Assembly: GCF_029407905.1 (NCBI RefSeq) | Contig: NC_073643.1 | Coordinates: 39,590,501 to 39,654,500, forward strand | Length of the DNA stretch: 64,000 nucleotides | Direction: 5' to 3' | DNA from: Bubalus kerabau | Lineage: Eukaryota > Chordata > Mammalia > Artiodactyla > Bovidae | Shown here: in pieces, positions 46,426 through 57,930 of the stretch | Numbering within the stretch: position 1 is the first letter of the stretch | Layout: each line of letters starts with the position of its first letter | Position numbers and translations under genes: made by a program | The notes under the pieces: model-generated | The model's database searches: none | The model's input: the letters and a program-made list of their open reading frames with translations, nothing else | What the model was told of the DNA's origin: nothing

Positions 46426-46745
46426 GAGAGACAGTCTTCAGTCCTGACTCACGTCCAGGCCTCTGAAGTCCCACAGCTGGGTCCTGGAAGAGGAATCAGG
46501 AATCCAAATGCTAGCCTCACAGATGTCACCATTTGCAGCCCCAGGCTCCCATGCATTTACTTTTCAGCTCTGTTTGCCCAGCATCTGGCAAGTAAGGCAG
46601 TTGAGCATCTGCCTCCTTTTTGTTTGACCCCGTAGTCCCCAGAGAATTCAGTTCCTCTCATGGCTCATTAAGATGCCATTCTTTTAGGGATGGGTAGGGC
46701 TAGGGACTGACACCAGCTGAACATCCTAAAGTATACTGTGAGACT
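46426..46745. other. Unassigned sequence
   Basis: No repeat or exon recognised before the duplicated 122-bp block. Confidence 0.35.
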
Positions 46746-46867
46746 TCTGGCCGCCTGCTTGATAGCTCTGGGGGATGCAAAGAATGCTCTTACATTCCTC
46801 TGGTTCCAAATAGAAGGAAGCAGAGATGGAGGTTAATGGGACCCTGGAGCAGACACCTAACATTCCT
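46746..46867. repeat. 122-bp duplicated block, copy 1
   Basis: From tctggccgcctgcttgatag to agacacctaacattcct. It matches 47772-47893 at 116 of 122 bases by eye, with no gaps. Confidence 0.92.
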
Positions 46868-47771
46868 GATAAACATACAGAGAGGTATGAGTGGGATGTT
46901 TCCTTCTGACATTCCTAGACTACTGCTGTAGCTAAATTCCTTTATCCTTTTCTAGGCAACTCAACCCCAATCCCCCAACTCCTGCCTCCAATCCTAGGAA
47001 AGGAAGCAGCTGAAAGGAAGAACTGGAACTTGTTTTTTGTAACTTCGAAAAAAAGCAATGTGTGAGTTCTTCTAGGGAGCAGGGCTTGTCCCAGGTAATG
47101 AGGCTCTGCCCACCACACTCCCCCATGCCTGCTCTGTAAAATGACACACAAGAAGACTGAAAGCTACATAAAAGGCTCACCCAGCATACACTGATTTAAT
47201 CTCTGCCACTTGTCACCTCCCTATGGGAGCTCAACAGAAACAACAGCCTTCATCACATAACCTACAATTATTTTCAATGCATGCCCAAATCTAGGTTTTA
47301 AAAAACCCTGTTCAGATTTTATGGGAATAGGACAAATATCAGAACCCTGTGAGGGTGAAAGAAAAAGACACAAAGAGTAATTTTGTTGAATTTTTACATC
47401 TCTGTCTGCTCTCTCTGAAGCAGCAGTGGCTGGGGTGCTACCCAGGTTCTTGGCCGAGGTCAAGTATAACCATTCCTCTGGAATGGAAGTTAGGAGAGTG
47501 TATTTCTGCTCTCATAGAGTCAGAGGTCTAACTAACTCTCTTAAGAAAGCTTCAATCCAATTTGCACATTTTGTAGATGAAACTGACGTTCAGAGGGAAA
47601 CTCTTTGCTGGCCATTGCCTGTTTGTTCTCAGTTCTATGACCTGCTCCTAGCCTGCTCTGCTCTGATTCTCAGGGGCCAGATTTCCTTTCCCACTGGCTT
47701 CCAGTTAGTTTGGGCCAATGGGAAGATCTGGTGGGAAGCTAGAGGACAGGAGCAAGGGAGAAGCCAGAATA
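46868..47771. other. Unassigned spacer between the two blocks
   Basis: No repeat or exon recognised in 904 bases. Several short frames on both strands lack recognisable content. Confidence 0.35.
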
Positions 47772-47893
47772 TCTGGCCACCTGCTTGATAGTTCTGGGGG
47801 ATGCAAAGAATGCTCTTATATTCCTCCGGTTCCAAACAGAAGGAAGCAGAAATGGAGGTTAATGGGACCCTGGAGCAGACACCTAACATTCCT
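47772..47893. repeat. 122-bp duplicated block, copy 2
   Basis: Same orientation as copy 1, offset 1026 bp. The six differences are all transitions. Followed by a short echo of its own end (aacacctaacatcc). Confidence 0.92.
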
Positions 47894-47907
47894 AACACCT
47901 AACATCC

Positions 47908-47921
47908 ACCCCCCCCCCCAG
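47908..47921. repeat. C-run
   Basis: About 13 consecutive C directly after the second block; likely length-variable. Confidence 0.85.
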
Positions 47922-48094
47922 CCCCCTTTCTCCTGCTGCTTTGGGTCGCATGTCCAGAGTGGCTGCATCTCCACCTTGGTTCATTCATGCTCCTCTGAAC
48001 ACCTCCTCCATCTGTGGTCCCAGCTTTTGCTCACTCGGGTAACCCATCTTGTGCTCTAATAAGACCAACTTCTCCCATTATAGCTTCTTGCCCA

Positions 48095-48318
48095 GGGGTG
48101 AGTAAACTTTTCAAAGAGACAGATAGTAAATCCTTCAGGCTTTATGGGCCAACAGGGAAAACCAAAGATATTTTGTAGGTACTGTACACATACAATGTTT
48201 AAAATGTAATCATTAAAAAATATAAAAACCATTCTTAGCTCATGAACTAAGTAAAAGCAGGCTGTAGGCTGGCTGGATTTGGCTCAAGGGCCTAACTTTG
48301 CCACCCACGCTCTAGTCT
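48095..48318 (+). mobile_element. hAT-type nonautonomous transposon
   Basis: ggggtgagtaaacttttcaaagagacagatagtaaatccttcaggctttatgggcc to gctggatttggctcaagggcctaactttgcc follow a known mammalian hAT-Charlie sequence; the exact family name is not certain. Confidence 0.7.
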
Positions 48319-48859
48319 TAGGGGTTGTGGTGAATTCCTAGTCTATAATCTGTGAATTGCCTCCTGATATGATCATAAAAGCCCTGCCTCTCTAGTTCCC
48401 TATATTAACTTAAAAAAACTGAATCACTTGGCACGAGGTCTCTTTTCCTGACTGTATATGGGCAATAACTTGTTTCAAAGTGTATTCCATGAGTGGAATT
48501 GTTATCTACTTAATATATTTTTTATTGCTTTCAGAAATGCATGGTGTACGTTTCCATTCAAGTTAACTCTGCTGGCTGCCTACCTATGTTTTGACTATCC
48601 TGGATGACATGCAGTGTTGTAAAACAAGTGACCCCTCCCAAGGGGATGCTCAAGCTAATGTTGGGAACAAGAAACTAAAAATGTTAAAGTTGATCCTCCT
48701 ACTGACCAAATGCTGTCCAACATCACTGACAAAAGTGATGAAAAAAGCTGCGAAAAGCTGACAAACCAGGCTGGCTTGAAGATGCAAATTTTCATAATAG
48801 CTAAGGCATGGATGACCATGCAAATCTGATGTGTTACATACCACACAGACCTTCCCCAC
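48319..48859. other. Unassigned sequence
   Basis: No gene or repeat recognised. Confidence 0.35.
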
Positions 48860-49479
48860 TGCTTCCACCTGTGTCTAAACCCCCACTGTCCTTTCCCTGA
48901 TTGCCTGCAGCTGCCTCCCAACCAGCCTCCCTGACTCCCACCCCTGCCACACACTCCCTTAAGACTATTTTCAAAGCTGCAAGCCAGGTCTTTTAAAAAT
49001 ATAAATTGCATGGCTCCACTGCTCAAAACCGCCGATGGCTTCCCATCCTACACACTATAAAATCCCAGTTTGTTATACTCTCTCTCCTGACCCTGTGTGA
49101 TCCAGCTGCGGCCCACTTCTTCAAGCCTGTCTCCTGCCTCCTTTCCTCTCCTCCTTCCAACCTAGCAGTGCTGGTGTCCTCGCTGCTTCCCAGACTCTCC
49201 CCAGGCTCAGGTATCAGGCCCCTGCACTGGCTCTCCCTGTCCCTGGAAGACACCCTCGGGGATCTCCAAGGAGTGAGCAGCTGTCTCTTCCTCTCTCTTT
49301 TAATTCTTGCAGGTTTGCACTCCTCTGTCACTTCATCGGACAGAGTTTCCCTAACCAGCTAATCTAACATAGCTCAGCTTCTCCTTCTGTCCACTTCATC
49401 GTCTTATGACTTCAGCATGGCCCACGCTGTTCCCTTGACTTAGAACATTCTTCCTCTCCATTCTGTGAGTCTTTTAAAT
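48860..49479 (+). mobile_element. L2 LINE, left part (split by L1)
   Basis: gccacacactcccttaagactattttcaaagctgc, ggctccactgctcaaaacc, gatggcttcccatcctacac, gatccagctgcggcccac, then gttcccttgacttagaacattcttcc. Confidence 0.8.
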
Positions 49480-49690
49480 TTTTTTTTTAAATTGTTACAA
49501 TGTTGGGTTTAATTTCTTCAGGACAGCAAACTGACTCAGTTATACATATATATTCTTTTCCATTATGGTTTATCACAGGAGATTGAATATAGTCCCTTGT
49601 GCTATACAGTAGAACTTTGCCGTTTATCCATTCTATATATAATAGTTTGCATCTGCTAAACCCAAATCCTTCCTTTGCCACCCCTCTTCC
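49480..49690 (-). mobile_element. L1 3' end
   Basis: Antisense L1 3' terminus: poly(T), ttacaatgttgggtttaatttcttcaggacagcaaactgactc to ctatacagtagaactttgccgtttatcc. Flanks gagtcttttaaat and gactggtttaaat match at 10 of 13. Confidence 0.85.
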
Positions 49691-49825
49691 TCTCCTTTTT
49701 TGACTGGTTTAAATGCCTTTTCCTCAGGGAGGTCCTTCTGGATCATTCTATATAGGTAGGTGTCCTTTAGCCCTCTCCATTTCACATTTTTTGTACAATG
49801 TTCACTTTTTCTTATGCACCAGCAC

Positions 49826-49866
<41 letters not shown>

Positions 49867-50045
49867 AGTGAGGATGTGCTTTCTCTGTCTACCTCTTTAC
49901 TGTCTTTCTCCCATTCCCAAATGATTGTCAGTTTCATGAGGGAGGGACCTACGTCCACTTTACCAACCAATACATATCAAGTGCCTATACACTGCAGGGC
50001 CTTGTACACTGTAAGTGCTCAATAACTATTTATGGAGGGAATGAA
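49691..50045 (+). mobile_element. L2 LINE, right part
   Basis: ttcctcagggaggtccttctggatca, gtcagtttcatgagggaggga, gggccttgtacactgtaagtgctcaataac: the L2 3' end, holding a TG microsatellite. Confidence 0.8.
49829..49864. repeat. (TG)18 microsatellite
   Basis: Eighteen pure TG units within the L2. Confidence 0.97.
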
Positions 50046-50874
50046 TAAATGATCCAATGTGCGATCAGTCACAGACCTGGGAGAGATGAGATGGCCCCAC
50101 TGTATAAGAGACCATTGGTTGCCCACCCACATCTCTCTGGTACTCACCATTTCTGTATATGATGATGGCTTTCTAAAGTAAGCATCATGACCCCTGCCTG
50201 AAGGCTTTCATGGGCTGCAAGTGCATGCTTGGTCTGCATGCAGTGCCGGGGAGTTAATGCCTATAGGGGCAGCTTTTGATGGCCAACAGGAGTTGCTAGA
50301 CAACTATCCCCAGCTTTGCCATTTGCCAGAAGCGAAGCATGTTATTCATGGTTTCTCACAAGTCTCTGCTGTGCCAGATGACCACCAGAGCACCTTGCTC
50401 TTTAATCCAGTGTTCACTGATCTCCTTCCCTTCCTTGTCTCACTACCCCATGACTTACTGGTATTTCCAGGGATCATACGCCAAGACAACTACAAATCCT
50501 TGTCTCAGCATGCGCTTTTGGGAGAACCCAAACTAACACATCCTTCTATGGAATCCCTCACCACTATCCTTTAGGAGAAGTGTTGCAACAAAAACTTTCC
50601 CATCTAGCAGTTGCTCAGGTTGCCAGGGGAATCGTGGGATGGGATTGTGTGTGTGTGTTTGTGAATGAGTTCTCTGATGTTTTAATTTAACCGGGTTCAT
50701 GGCAGCAGCCACATTTTCTGTGAACTCTGTAGACAGACATTCCCCATAAATGATAGTTCCTCTCTTTACTGTAGATATCTCCAAATAGGACTGTCCTTGT
50801 CCCTGGTCTGTAACTGTACTCTGGGCCAGTTCCCTGCACCAAATTCTACTGATAAAATTAACAAGGACAAGACA
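50046..50874. other. Old LTR-like stretch and unassigned sequence
   Basis: 50130-50545 ends in gggatcatacgccaagac, then cttgtctcagc, gcttttgggagaacccaaactaac, shared in outline with 1540-1625. Probably an old LTR of unnamed family. The rest is unassigned. Confidence 0.35.
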
Positions 50875-51065
50875 CAATTCAGTGAATACCTGATGTGCAC
50901 CAGACTCTGTTATACAACTTGTCCGACCTACTTAAATGGTCGCAACCATACTACAAGGAAAGTCCTCTTATTTCTTTCTTAGAGTTTGAAACCCTGGGCC
51001 CAGGGAGGCTATCACTTGCTGCAACTGCTGGGTGGCAGAGTCTGGATGTGAAACCAGGGATGTGG
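50875..51065 (-). mobile_element. MIR SINE (weak)
   Basis: Antisense: ttcagtgaatacctgatgtgcaccagactctg, then ctgctgggtggcagagtctggatgtgaaaccagg. Confidence 0.6.
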
Positions 51066-51227
51066 CCAGAGATCCACCATTAATTTTTTGGCTATACCAT
51101 CTTTCAATCTCCCCAACTCTCTGTCTCAGAGACTTACCCCCCCACCACCCAGGTCTCATCACATCCACAATTTACTGTAAGGCACAAAATTAACATGAAA
51201 TACTATAGTTATAAAGTTTTTGAAGTG

Positions 51228-51443
51228 TGTGTGTAAGTCGCTCAGTCGTGTCTGACTCTTTGTGACCTCATGGGCTGAAAGAAGACCCCTCCAGGCTCTT
51301 CTGTCCATGGAATTCTCCAGAACACTGGAGTGGGTTGCCATTTCCTCCTTCAGGGGCTCTTCCCCACCCAGGGATTGAACCCACATCTCCTGTATCTCCT
51401 GCATTTCAGGCAGATTCTTTACCAGCTGAACCATTGGGGAAGA
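51228..51443 (-). mobile_element. Bov-tA SINE
   Basis: Antisense Bov-tA with a few lost bases around 51275-51325. Flanks aaagtttttgaag (51215) and caagtttctgaaa (51444) are a likely decayed target duplication. Confidence 0.9.
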
Positions 51444-51449
51444 TCAAGT

Positions 51450-52334
51450 TTCTGAAATTTTAGTCAAAAACGAGTGAAACCATCTGGTAATGAGAAACAA
51501 TAAAAACATGTTTAAATGTAATTGCAAATGCAGCATTTACTAAACACAAGATATAAAAAAATTATGGTTTTTAACATTTTTATTTTTCCCAATTTGGCCC
51601 TCATGGTGTAAAAAAAAAAGTTTATCACCTTTGCTCTAGGGTGAAGATCTTAGGAGGAAAATGCTTTTCCCCATGACAGAGCCAGCATTACCAGATAATG
51701 GCCTAAATTCCACAGCTTTCCTGGCATCAACCTCCATCTGACCCTATGTTCCACAAAGACGTGTGAGAATCAGAGCAAGTGGCCAGAGTCATAAAGAGTG
51801 CTTCTGTTCTCCGTACAGTGCTGGGCAGCCATTGGTCAGCAAACAGTCTGGACGAGCCTTTCCTTCAACACAGAAGACCCACCATCAGATTCTGTTTCAA
51901 GGATCACAAAGATCAGATTCACTGTCTCATTCTCCCTTCTGCTCATGCCAAATAACCCTGGGAAAATCATGCTTGTGCCAGTGAGCCTTTTCCATTGTTC
52001 TGTACTTTGGGAGGCTTTCATGCTCGCATTAGTTTAATGAGAGAAAAAAAAAAAAAAATAGAGGATGGAGAAGAATACCTTCGAGGGCAACCCAAATAAG
52101 CATCAAAGAGTTAAAGCAAGTTAATAAATGTGAAATAGTTCAATATGTACTCACTCTTTTAATGTCTGCATATTTGGGGAGAGAGAGATGGGGAAGCTTT
52201 CATTCTGGGTAAAATATAACCAACATATTGTCTGAGGGTAATTTTGCAAATTAACTAGAATAATTATCTTCCTCAGCTCTCTATCTTTAATTACCTTTTC
52301 TTGATAATGAAAGTAAAAACAATACACTAAAAGA
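51450..52334. other. Unassigned sequence with A15 run
   Basis: A run at 52045-52059. No gene or repeat family recognised. Confidence 0.35.
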
Positions 52335-52500
52335 GAACTTTGTGAGTGCCAGGCCTTGCTTAAACCGTTTCCTATACATGATTCATTTCATGAAACACCA
52401 CTATGAAACAGGTAACACTGTCTCTGTTTTATAGATAAGGAAAGAGAGAGTAAGTAATACTCTTAAAAAAGACAGTAGGTAAATTCCAAAGTTCCATCTC
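52335..52500 (-). mobile_element. MIR SINE
   Basis: Antisense: gtgagtgccaggccttgcttaaaccg, aacaggtaacactgtctctgttttatagataaggaaagag. Confidence 0.78.
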
Positions 52501-52554
52501 TATAGTTCAAGCTACATTATGTTGCTTCAGTAGATTCACAGTATAGAAAATCAT

Positions 52555-52700
52555 AAAGCTTGTTGCAGAAAATCTTGAAAATGTGGGCAAGTATACAAAG
52601 AATATTTGATGTACTCATAATCTCACCACCTAGAAACAAATGAACATTTTGATACAGTGATCGTGACAGAATCTCTATAAATATGACATAGCTTTAGTTG
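52555..52700 (-). mobile_element. Old L1 scrap
   Basis: tactcataatctcaccacctagaaacaaatgaacattttgata follows the antisense of an old L1 UTR. Confidence 0.5.
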
Positions 52701-53046
52701 TTATCCCAAATGAAAAGCTATGTGATTAATCACCAAATGTGGAGAATACATTTGCAGTGGACTGATTATAGAGTTTGTCTTAGGCAGAATTCATTTGGGG
52801 GATCTCAATGGATCACCTCCCAACTTTCAGCAATCATTTCATTTTCATAAGCTAAGGCTGAAGTACATGTACTATGGCTGTCATTTGGAAAAGACCTATC
52901 ATGCGTGATAAGATGCCATGAATGAAGAAAATCAAAGGTGACTTCAACTTTGAAATCTGAACTGAAAACCACTAAAGGAGATGTTATGGACTAAAGGTTT
53001 TGATTTCTGACCAATTTGAAGCAGTGCTCAACATGATTGACAGTGG

Positions 53047-53120
53047 GAGGAAACAGGGATCTCTCTATCATCTATCTTTACCTCTCTATCTATCCATCCA
53101 CCCACCCATTCACCCATCCA
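53047..53120. repeat. (TATC)n/(CCAT)n tetranucleotide patch
   Basis: Imperfect tatc, then ccat/ccac units. Confidence 0.85.
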
Positions 53121-53576
53121 CATAATTCACATAATGGTACTGTTTTAGGCGGATTGGTACTGGGAAGCAGACCCTGAGATCAAGATTTGAGTGCAACTGG
53201 TATTTGGAGGATTCATCTTTGGAAACACCAATAGGGCAGTGGAGAACTGAGAGAGGAAAGGGAAAACAGGTAAGAAGAGGTGTGTTAAAGAACACAGGGT
53301 GGAGCTACCCTGCTGGGTACTTCTGAGAGCTTAGTGTGGTAGCCCATGACAGGTGAGGAATTTGGGATATTTATCTTCCAACTCACACTTGTCATTGGAT
53401 GAGAGCAGCTCTAGGAGTCATTAACTCCCCAGCATTTCTGGCCTGCCCTGCATAGTAACCAAGCAGGCTCCTGTGACTTGAGAAAGCCCTTTAACAGCCA
53501 CATGGGTTTACAATAAAAAGTGTAGGTATGGATGTGAATTGTGAGTGACTGATAGGTATGGGCAATGTCAGTATCT
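53121..53576. other. Unassigned sequence
   Basis: No gene or repeat recognised. Confidence 0.3.
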
Positions 53577-53892
53577 GCTATAGTCCTATAGTCAGCCAGT
53601 ATAAACAACAAAATTGGAGTCATTATATATATACACACACATACACATATATATGTATATACATATATATAGTCTATATATAAGCTACAGTCCTGTAGTC
53701 AGCCAGCATAAACTAAAACAAAATTGGAATCATTATATATATATACATACACATATATACATATATATATTCATATATAGTCTATATATATGCTATAGTC
53801 CTATGATCAGCCAGTATAAACTAAAACAAAATTGGAATCATTATATACACACATATATACATTATATACATATATACATATATGTGTGTATA
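53577..53892. repeat. AT-rich minisatellite, three units of about 107 bp
   Basis: Units start at 53577, 53684 and 53792. Each has a conserved core (gctatagtcctatagtcagccagtataaac, then caaaattggaatcattatata) and a variable TA/CA half. The third runs straight into BovB. Confidence 0.92.
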
Positions 53893-54475
53893 TCCAAAAT
53901 CACTGCAGATGGTGACTGCAGCCATAAAATTAAAAGACGCTTACTCCTTGGAAGGAAAGTTATGACCAACTAGATAGCATATTCAAAAGCAGAGACATTA
54001 CTTTGCCAACAAAGGTCCGTCTAGTCAAGGCTATGGTTTTTCCTGTGGTCATGTATGGATGTGAGAGTTGGACTGTGAAGAAGGCTAAGCGCCGAAGAAT
54101 TGATGCTTTTGAACTGTGGTGTTGGAGAAGACTCTTGAGAGTCCCTTGGACTGCAAAGAGATCCAAGCAGTCCATTCTGAAGGAGATCAGCCCTGGGATT
54201 TCTTTGGAAGGAATGATGCTAAAACTGAAACTCCAGTACTTTGGCCACCTCATGCGAAGAGTTGACTCATTGGAAAAGACTCTGATGCTGGGAGGGATTG
54301 GGGGCAGGAGGAGAAGGGGACGACAGAGGACGAGATGGCTGGATGGCATCACTGACTTGTTGGAAGTGAGTCTGGGTAAACTCCGGGAGTTGGTGATGGA
54401 CAGGGAGGCCTGGTGTGCTGTGATTCATGGGGTTGCAAAGAGTCGGACACGACTGAGCGACTGAACTGAACTGAA
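53893..54475 (+). mobile_element. BovB LINE 3' fragment
   Basis: ccaaaatcactgcagatggtgac to gactgagcgactgaactgaac. The sequence keeps a long frame (54003-54464) of the BovB C-terminal region, showing limited decay. Confidence 0.94.
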
Positions 54476-54477
54476 AC

Positions 54478-54478
54478 A

Positions 54479-54516
<38 letters not shown>

Positions 54517-54551
54517 TATATATAGTTTTGTATAATAATATATATATAGTT
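54478..54551. repeat. (TA)n repeat
   Basis: Two TA runs after the BovB end; they may continue the AT-rich array in which BovB sits. Confidence 0.93.
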
Positions 54552-54790
54552 TTGTATTCTGCTTTTCTCCTAATAAAATGCTGGGAGCATTTCATGTCCT
54601 TACATGTTATTTGAAAAAATGACTTTTATTGCTTGCCTATCACATTTTATTTAACTGATTCCTTATTTGGGGACACATAAGTTATTTCTAATTTTGAAGT
54701 ACTTAGAATAATTCAACAATAAATATTTTCATGCACATATTTTTCTCTATATCTCTGGTGCCTAAGGATAAATTAATCAAGGACAATTTT
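54552..54790 (-). mobile_element. Old L1 3' region
   Basis: tgtattctgcttttctcctaataaaatgctgggagcatttcatgtcc, ttatttaactgattccttatttggggacac, gtgcctaaggataaa: antisense old L1. Confidence 0.65.
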
Positions 54791-55146
54791 GTTAATTATC
54801 TAAAGCAAGGATTACCAATCCCATATCTATAAGAATGCTTGAAATTGATGGAAAACTTAATTTTTTTTTATTCTGATTGGGTGTCTCCAGACATAAAAGT
54901 GACATAACAACTTAATTTATTTTTATGATGAATCTGCTCTTAGTCTCTATATTCAGTTGTTCTCAAATGATGGAAGATTTTTATACCTTTATTATGGAGA
55001 ACTTTATTGCTGTCTAGCCAAGGTGGCAAGTTTATCACCATGCCATCGAATGAGATGATTACTTTCCAGAAGCAGAGGTGAACGCCTTCTCTACAAAAAG
55101 GTCATTAATAACCTTGCTCTCTTTCTTCACAAACATCATCTCATAC
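54791..55146. other. Unassigned sequence
   Basis: No gene or repeat recognised. Confidence 0.3.
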
Positions 55147-55350
55147 AGAAGTGAAGTCGCTCAGTTGTGTCCGACTCTTTGCGACCCCATGGACTGTAGA
55201 CTACAAGGCTCCTCTGTCCATGGAATTTTCCAGGCAAGAGTACTACAGTGGGTTGCCATTTCCTTCTCCAGGAGATCTTCCTGACCCAGGGATCGAACCC
55301 AGGTCTCCCTCATTGCAGGCAGACGCTTTAACCATCTAAGCCACCAGGGC
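55147..55350 (-). mobile_element. Bov-tA SINE
   Basis: gtgaagtcgctcagttgtgtccgac to the tRNA-like head tttaaccatctaagccaccaggg. Confidence 0.93.
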
Positions 55351-56096
55351 TTAAGTAAAAATGGTTTGATCCTTAGCATTTTGCATTTTACTTATTTGAG
55401 GAAAAAATACCAAATTCTATTTTCTATTCTCCAACAGTCTGGCATGCTTTCTTTCCTATTGAAATATCTCATGAAATTCCTTAATGACTACCATTTGTTC
55501 CATCCACTGGCCTTTTAATTTTCACTTCTTCACTTCTCTGAAGTGCTGAGTGGTATCACTCATGCATGACATATCCCTATTTTCCACGAAGCCTACACGT
55601 GCCTAGTGGTCCTATCTCTTTTTCTTTTGGCTCTTCTTGTTCTCCCTCAGTTATTCCTCTCCTTCTTCATTTCTTCTACATGTGAACATCATCCATTGCT
55701 TAGCCCTGTGCGCTTACACTTCTATTTCTCGTGATGACCTCTCTTTGTTCAGGACATATTTTTCACTCCATGATTATGACTCTTGGAGCCCCATTTGCAG
55801 GCTTCCCTCCCACTCCTTATATGGGATTTAAGCATGAAACTTCTTGATAGAAAATAACTCAAACCTGGCATGATCAAACCCAAATTTATCATCTTCACTT
55901 TAAAATGGTTTCCCCTATTATTTTCTCTTTGTCTTTCTTTAACCCCTTCCCCCTATTCAGTCATGATCATGGCAATTCTCTCTTCTCCTAGATCCCCTTT
56001 GTTGAGCAGTTTGCACACATTGCATCAGTTATTCGACACAAAAGCCAAGGAGTTCCTCCAGAACCTTCAGACATGTCAGACATTCCTACCCCAACT
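55351..56096. other. Mostly unassigned; possible decayed L2
   Basis: aaacctggcatgatcaaacccaaatttatcatcttcac (55863-55900) has the look of the 5' part of the sense L2 3' region. Pyrimidine-rich in places. Confidence 0.35.
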
Positions 56097-56107
56097 ACCA
56101 CTGGCAT

Positions 56108-56377
56108 GCTGCTGCTAAGTCGCTTCAGTCGTGTCCGACTCTGTGCGACCCCATAGACAGCGGCCCACCAGGCTCCCCCGTCCCTGGGATTCTCCAGGCA
56201 AGAACACTGGAATGGGTTGCCATTTCCTTCTCCAATGCAGGAAAGTGAAAAGTGAACGTGAAGTCGCTCAGTCGTATCCTACTCTTAGTGACCCCATGGA
56301 CTGCAGCCTACCAGGCTCCTCCATCCGTGGGATTTTCCAGGCAAGAATACTGGAGTAGGGTGCCATTGCCTTCTCCG
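56108..56377 (-). mobile_element. BOV-A2 SINE
   Basis: Antisense dimer, tail gctgctgctaag at left. Perfect target duplication accactggcat at 56097-56107 and 56378-56388. Confidence 0.95.
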
Positions 56378-56388
56378 ACCACTGGCAT

Positions 56389-57324
56389 AGGAAACTCTTA
56401 TTACTAAATTACCAGGCATTCTACGGTTAGTATTTCTCTGCTTTGGACTCTCTTATTAGTTTATTAAGAGAGCATCTACTTGAGCAGAGGTGTTTGTAAC
56501 TTGTATTACTGTACAGTTCTTAGAAACCGTTTAATACATTGGTATAAATGCCACGTCTGTGTGATTCATTGCCTGTGAACTGAGACACTTTTGTTTTGGA
56601 CTAGGAGAACTTTACTAGATCGATGGGTTCCATGATATATTAATCTTCTGAGATGTTCAGTGAGAAAGGCTTTCTGTGGTCAAATACATTTGGAGAAACA
56701 TTGTGTTCTTGGTGATTCAAAATGTGTATTAAAAGGGCAAAGTGCTAAGAAGTATTTCTTAAACTTATTTTATCAAATCATTTAATGATTCTCCAGCTCT
56801 TTCTCCTCTCCTCCCTCCTATTCTTCATCCCTTTCCTCTTACTTTCTTTCTCTCTTCCTTTCTTTTTAGAAACATTAAATATCTAGGGTTCCATGGGAAA
56901 GATTTTGGAAAACACTGTACTTACCTGTTTAAGAAAAGTTTTTAGGAGCAAATTTCTACCTTTCTCTGCATTTACAGAGCCAGCACTGTATCTGGCACAA
57001 AATGACTGTTTGACAAATGTTTGCTAACTTGAAGTGCACACAGGAGAGTATATTAATAAGAAGCCAAAATATTATGTTGAAAGTTGTTCTCAAAAATCAC
57101 ACCAGTTTTTTGGTACCAAGCATTTGGTAGTTTTACAGAAACGAATCATTTAGATTTTTATTTCAGTTAATCCACTTTGGATCATAACCACAAGATGTCT
57201 GACTTGGGACAAATCTTGATAGGTATATAGCTGTTATTTTATAGACAGGTCTTATCTTTCATCATGAACTTATAAAGAGGTTGAAAGAATTATCTCAAGC
57301 AACTTAAGTATAGGAATAGAGATG
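56389..57324. other. Mostly unassigned; possible old transposon and L2 end
   Basis: 56580-56930 (gttccatgatatattaatc, gttccatgggaaagattttggaaaacactg) may be an old DNA transposon. 56965-57035 (ctggcacaaaatgactgtttgacaaatgtttg) looks like an L2 end. Confidence 0.35.
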
Positions 57325-57530
57325 TGAGTTCTGGGCATACCCTGGGTAGGCTCAAATACTGACTTTGCCACTTACCGACCAAGGGAAGCTGGGAAAATGT
57401 ACCTGCGCCTCAGTTTCCTCATTTGAAATGGTGATGACACCTGTACTCCCCTTACAAGGTCACCGTGATGACTTAATGAGATGAAACAGGTGAAAAGCTA
57501 AGCACAATGTCTAGCAGATGGAAACACTAT
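57325..57530 (+). mobile_element. MIR SINE
   Basis: ctttgccacttaccgaccaagggaagctgggaaaatg, cctcagtttcctcatttgaaatgg, ttaatgagatgaaacagg. Confidence 0.8.
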
Positions 57531-57924
57531 TCCCCATTAATACCATGAAACATATTATCAGCCAGGACTGCATAGTTGATATGAAATGAAAGGTGACCAC
57601 ACAATTTTAGAGAGAATTTGAAAGAACTCATGAAAATATGGATGGGGAGGAAGGAATTGTGTAATTGAGGTTTCCATATTGATAAGACTCCAACATTGGG
57701 CCATTTGTAGCAGTTTGGGTAGGGGAGAAGAGTTCATTCTGGTTTAAAGCTACAACTCCCAGAGAATAACTTTTCCCAGGGTAGGGTGCTGGATGGGCAT
57801 TTTACTTATTTGGGCATTTTGCAGGCTCAGGGAGAATCCTTTCTTTTTACCCAGAAATTTCTGTGGTTTAAAAGAAACCACAGAAGGAACAAAGTTCCCT
57901 GCCTCTCTGTAAGAGGGCACCATT
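57531..57924. other. Intron downstream of the SYNPR exon
   Basis: No repeat recognised in the near 400 bases next to the donor. This is the 5' start of the large intron that fills the window. Confidence 0.6.
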
Positions 57925-57930
57925 CCCTAC
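57925..57930 (-). promoter_or_regulatory. SYNPR: 5' splice site of the SYNPR exon
   Basis: The minus-strand sequence at the exon end is TTCAG followed by GTAGGG. The GT is present, but +4 and +5 depart from the usual GTRAGT (G in place of A at +4; the usual G at +5 is kept). The Arg codon (AG plus one base in the next exon) is split here, matching the Arg that follows Pro-Phe in the protein family. Confidence 0.85.

Noticed and set aside
53577..53892. CRISPR-like direct repeats
   Set aside because: Units are about 107 bp and contiguous, with no short spacers, in a mammalian intron.
53614..53973. 119-codon repetitive Tyr/Ile/His frame that looks like a repeat protein
   Set aside because: It is translation of the TA/CA-rich minisatellite running into BovB; no promoter, no splice context, composition-driven.
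1..57924. Additional SYNPR exons (second luminal loop, later membrane segments)
   Set aside because: I looked on the minus strand for the text of the next exons and for splice-flanked open stretches and found none; a protein-to-genome alignment would settle it.
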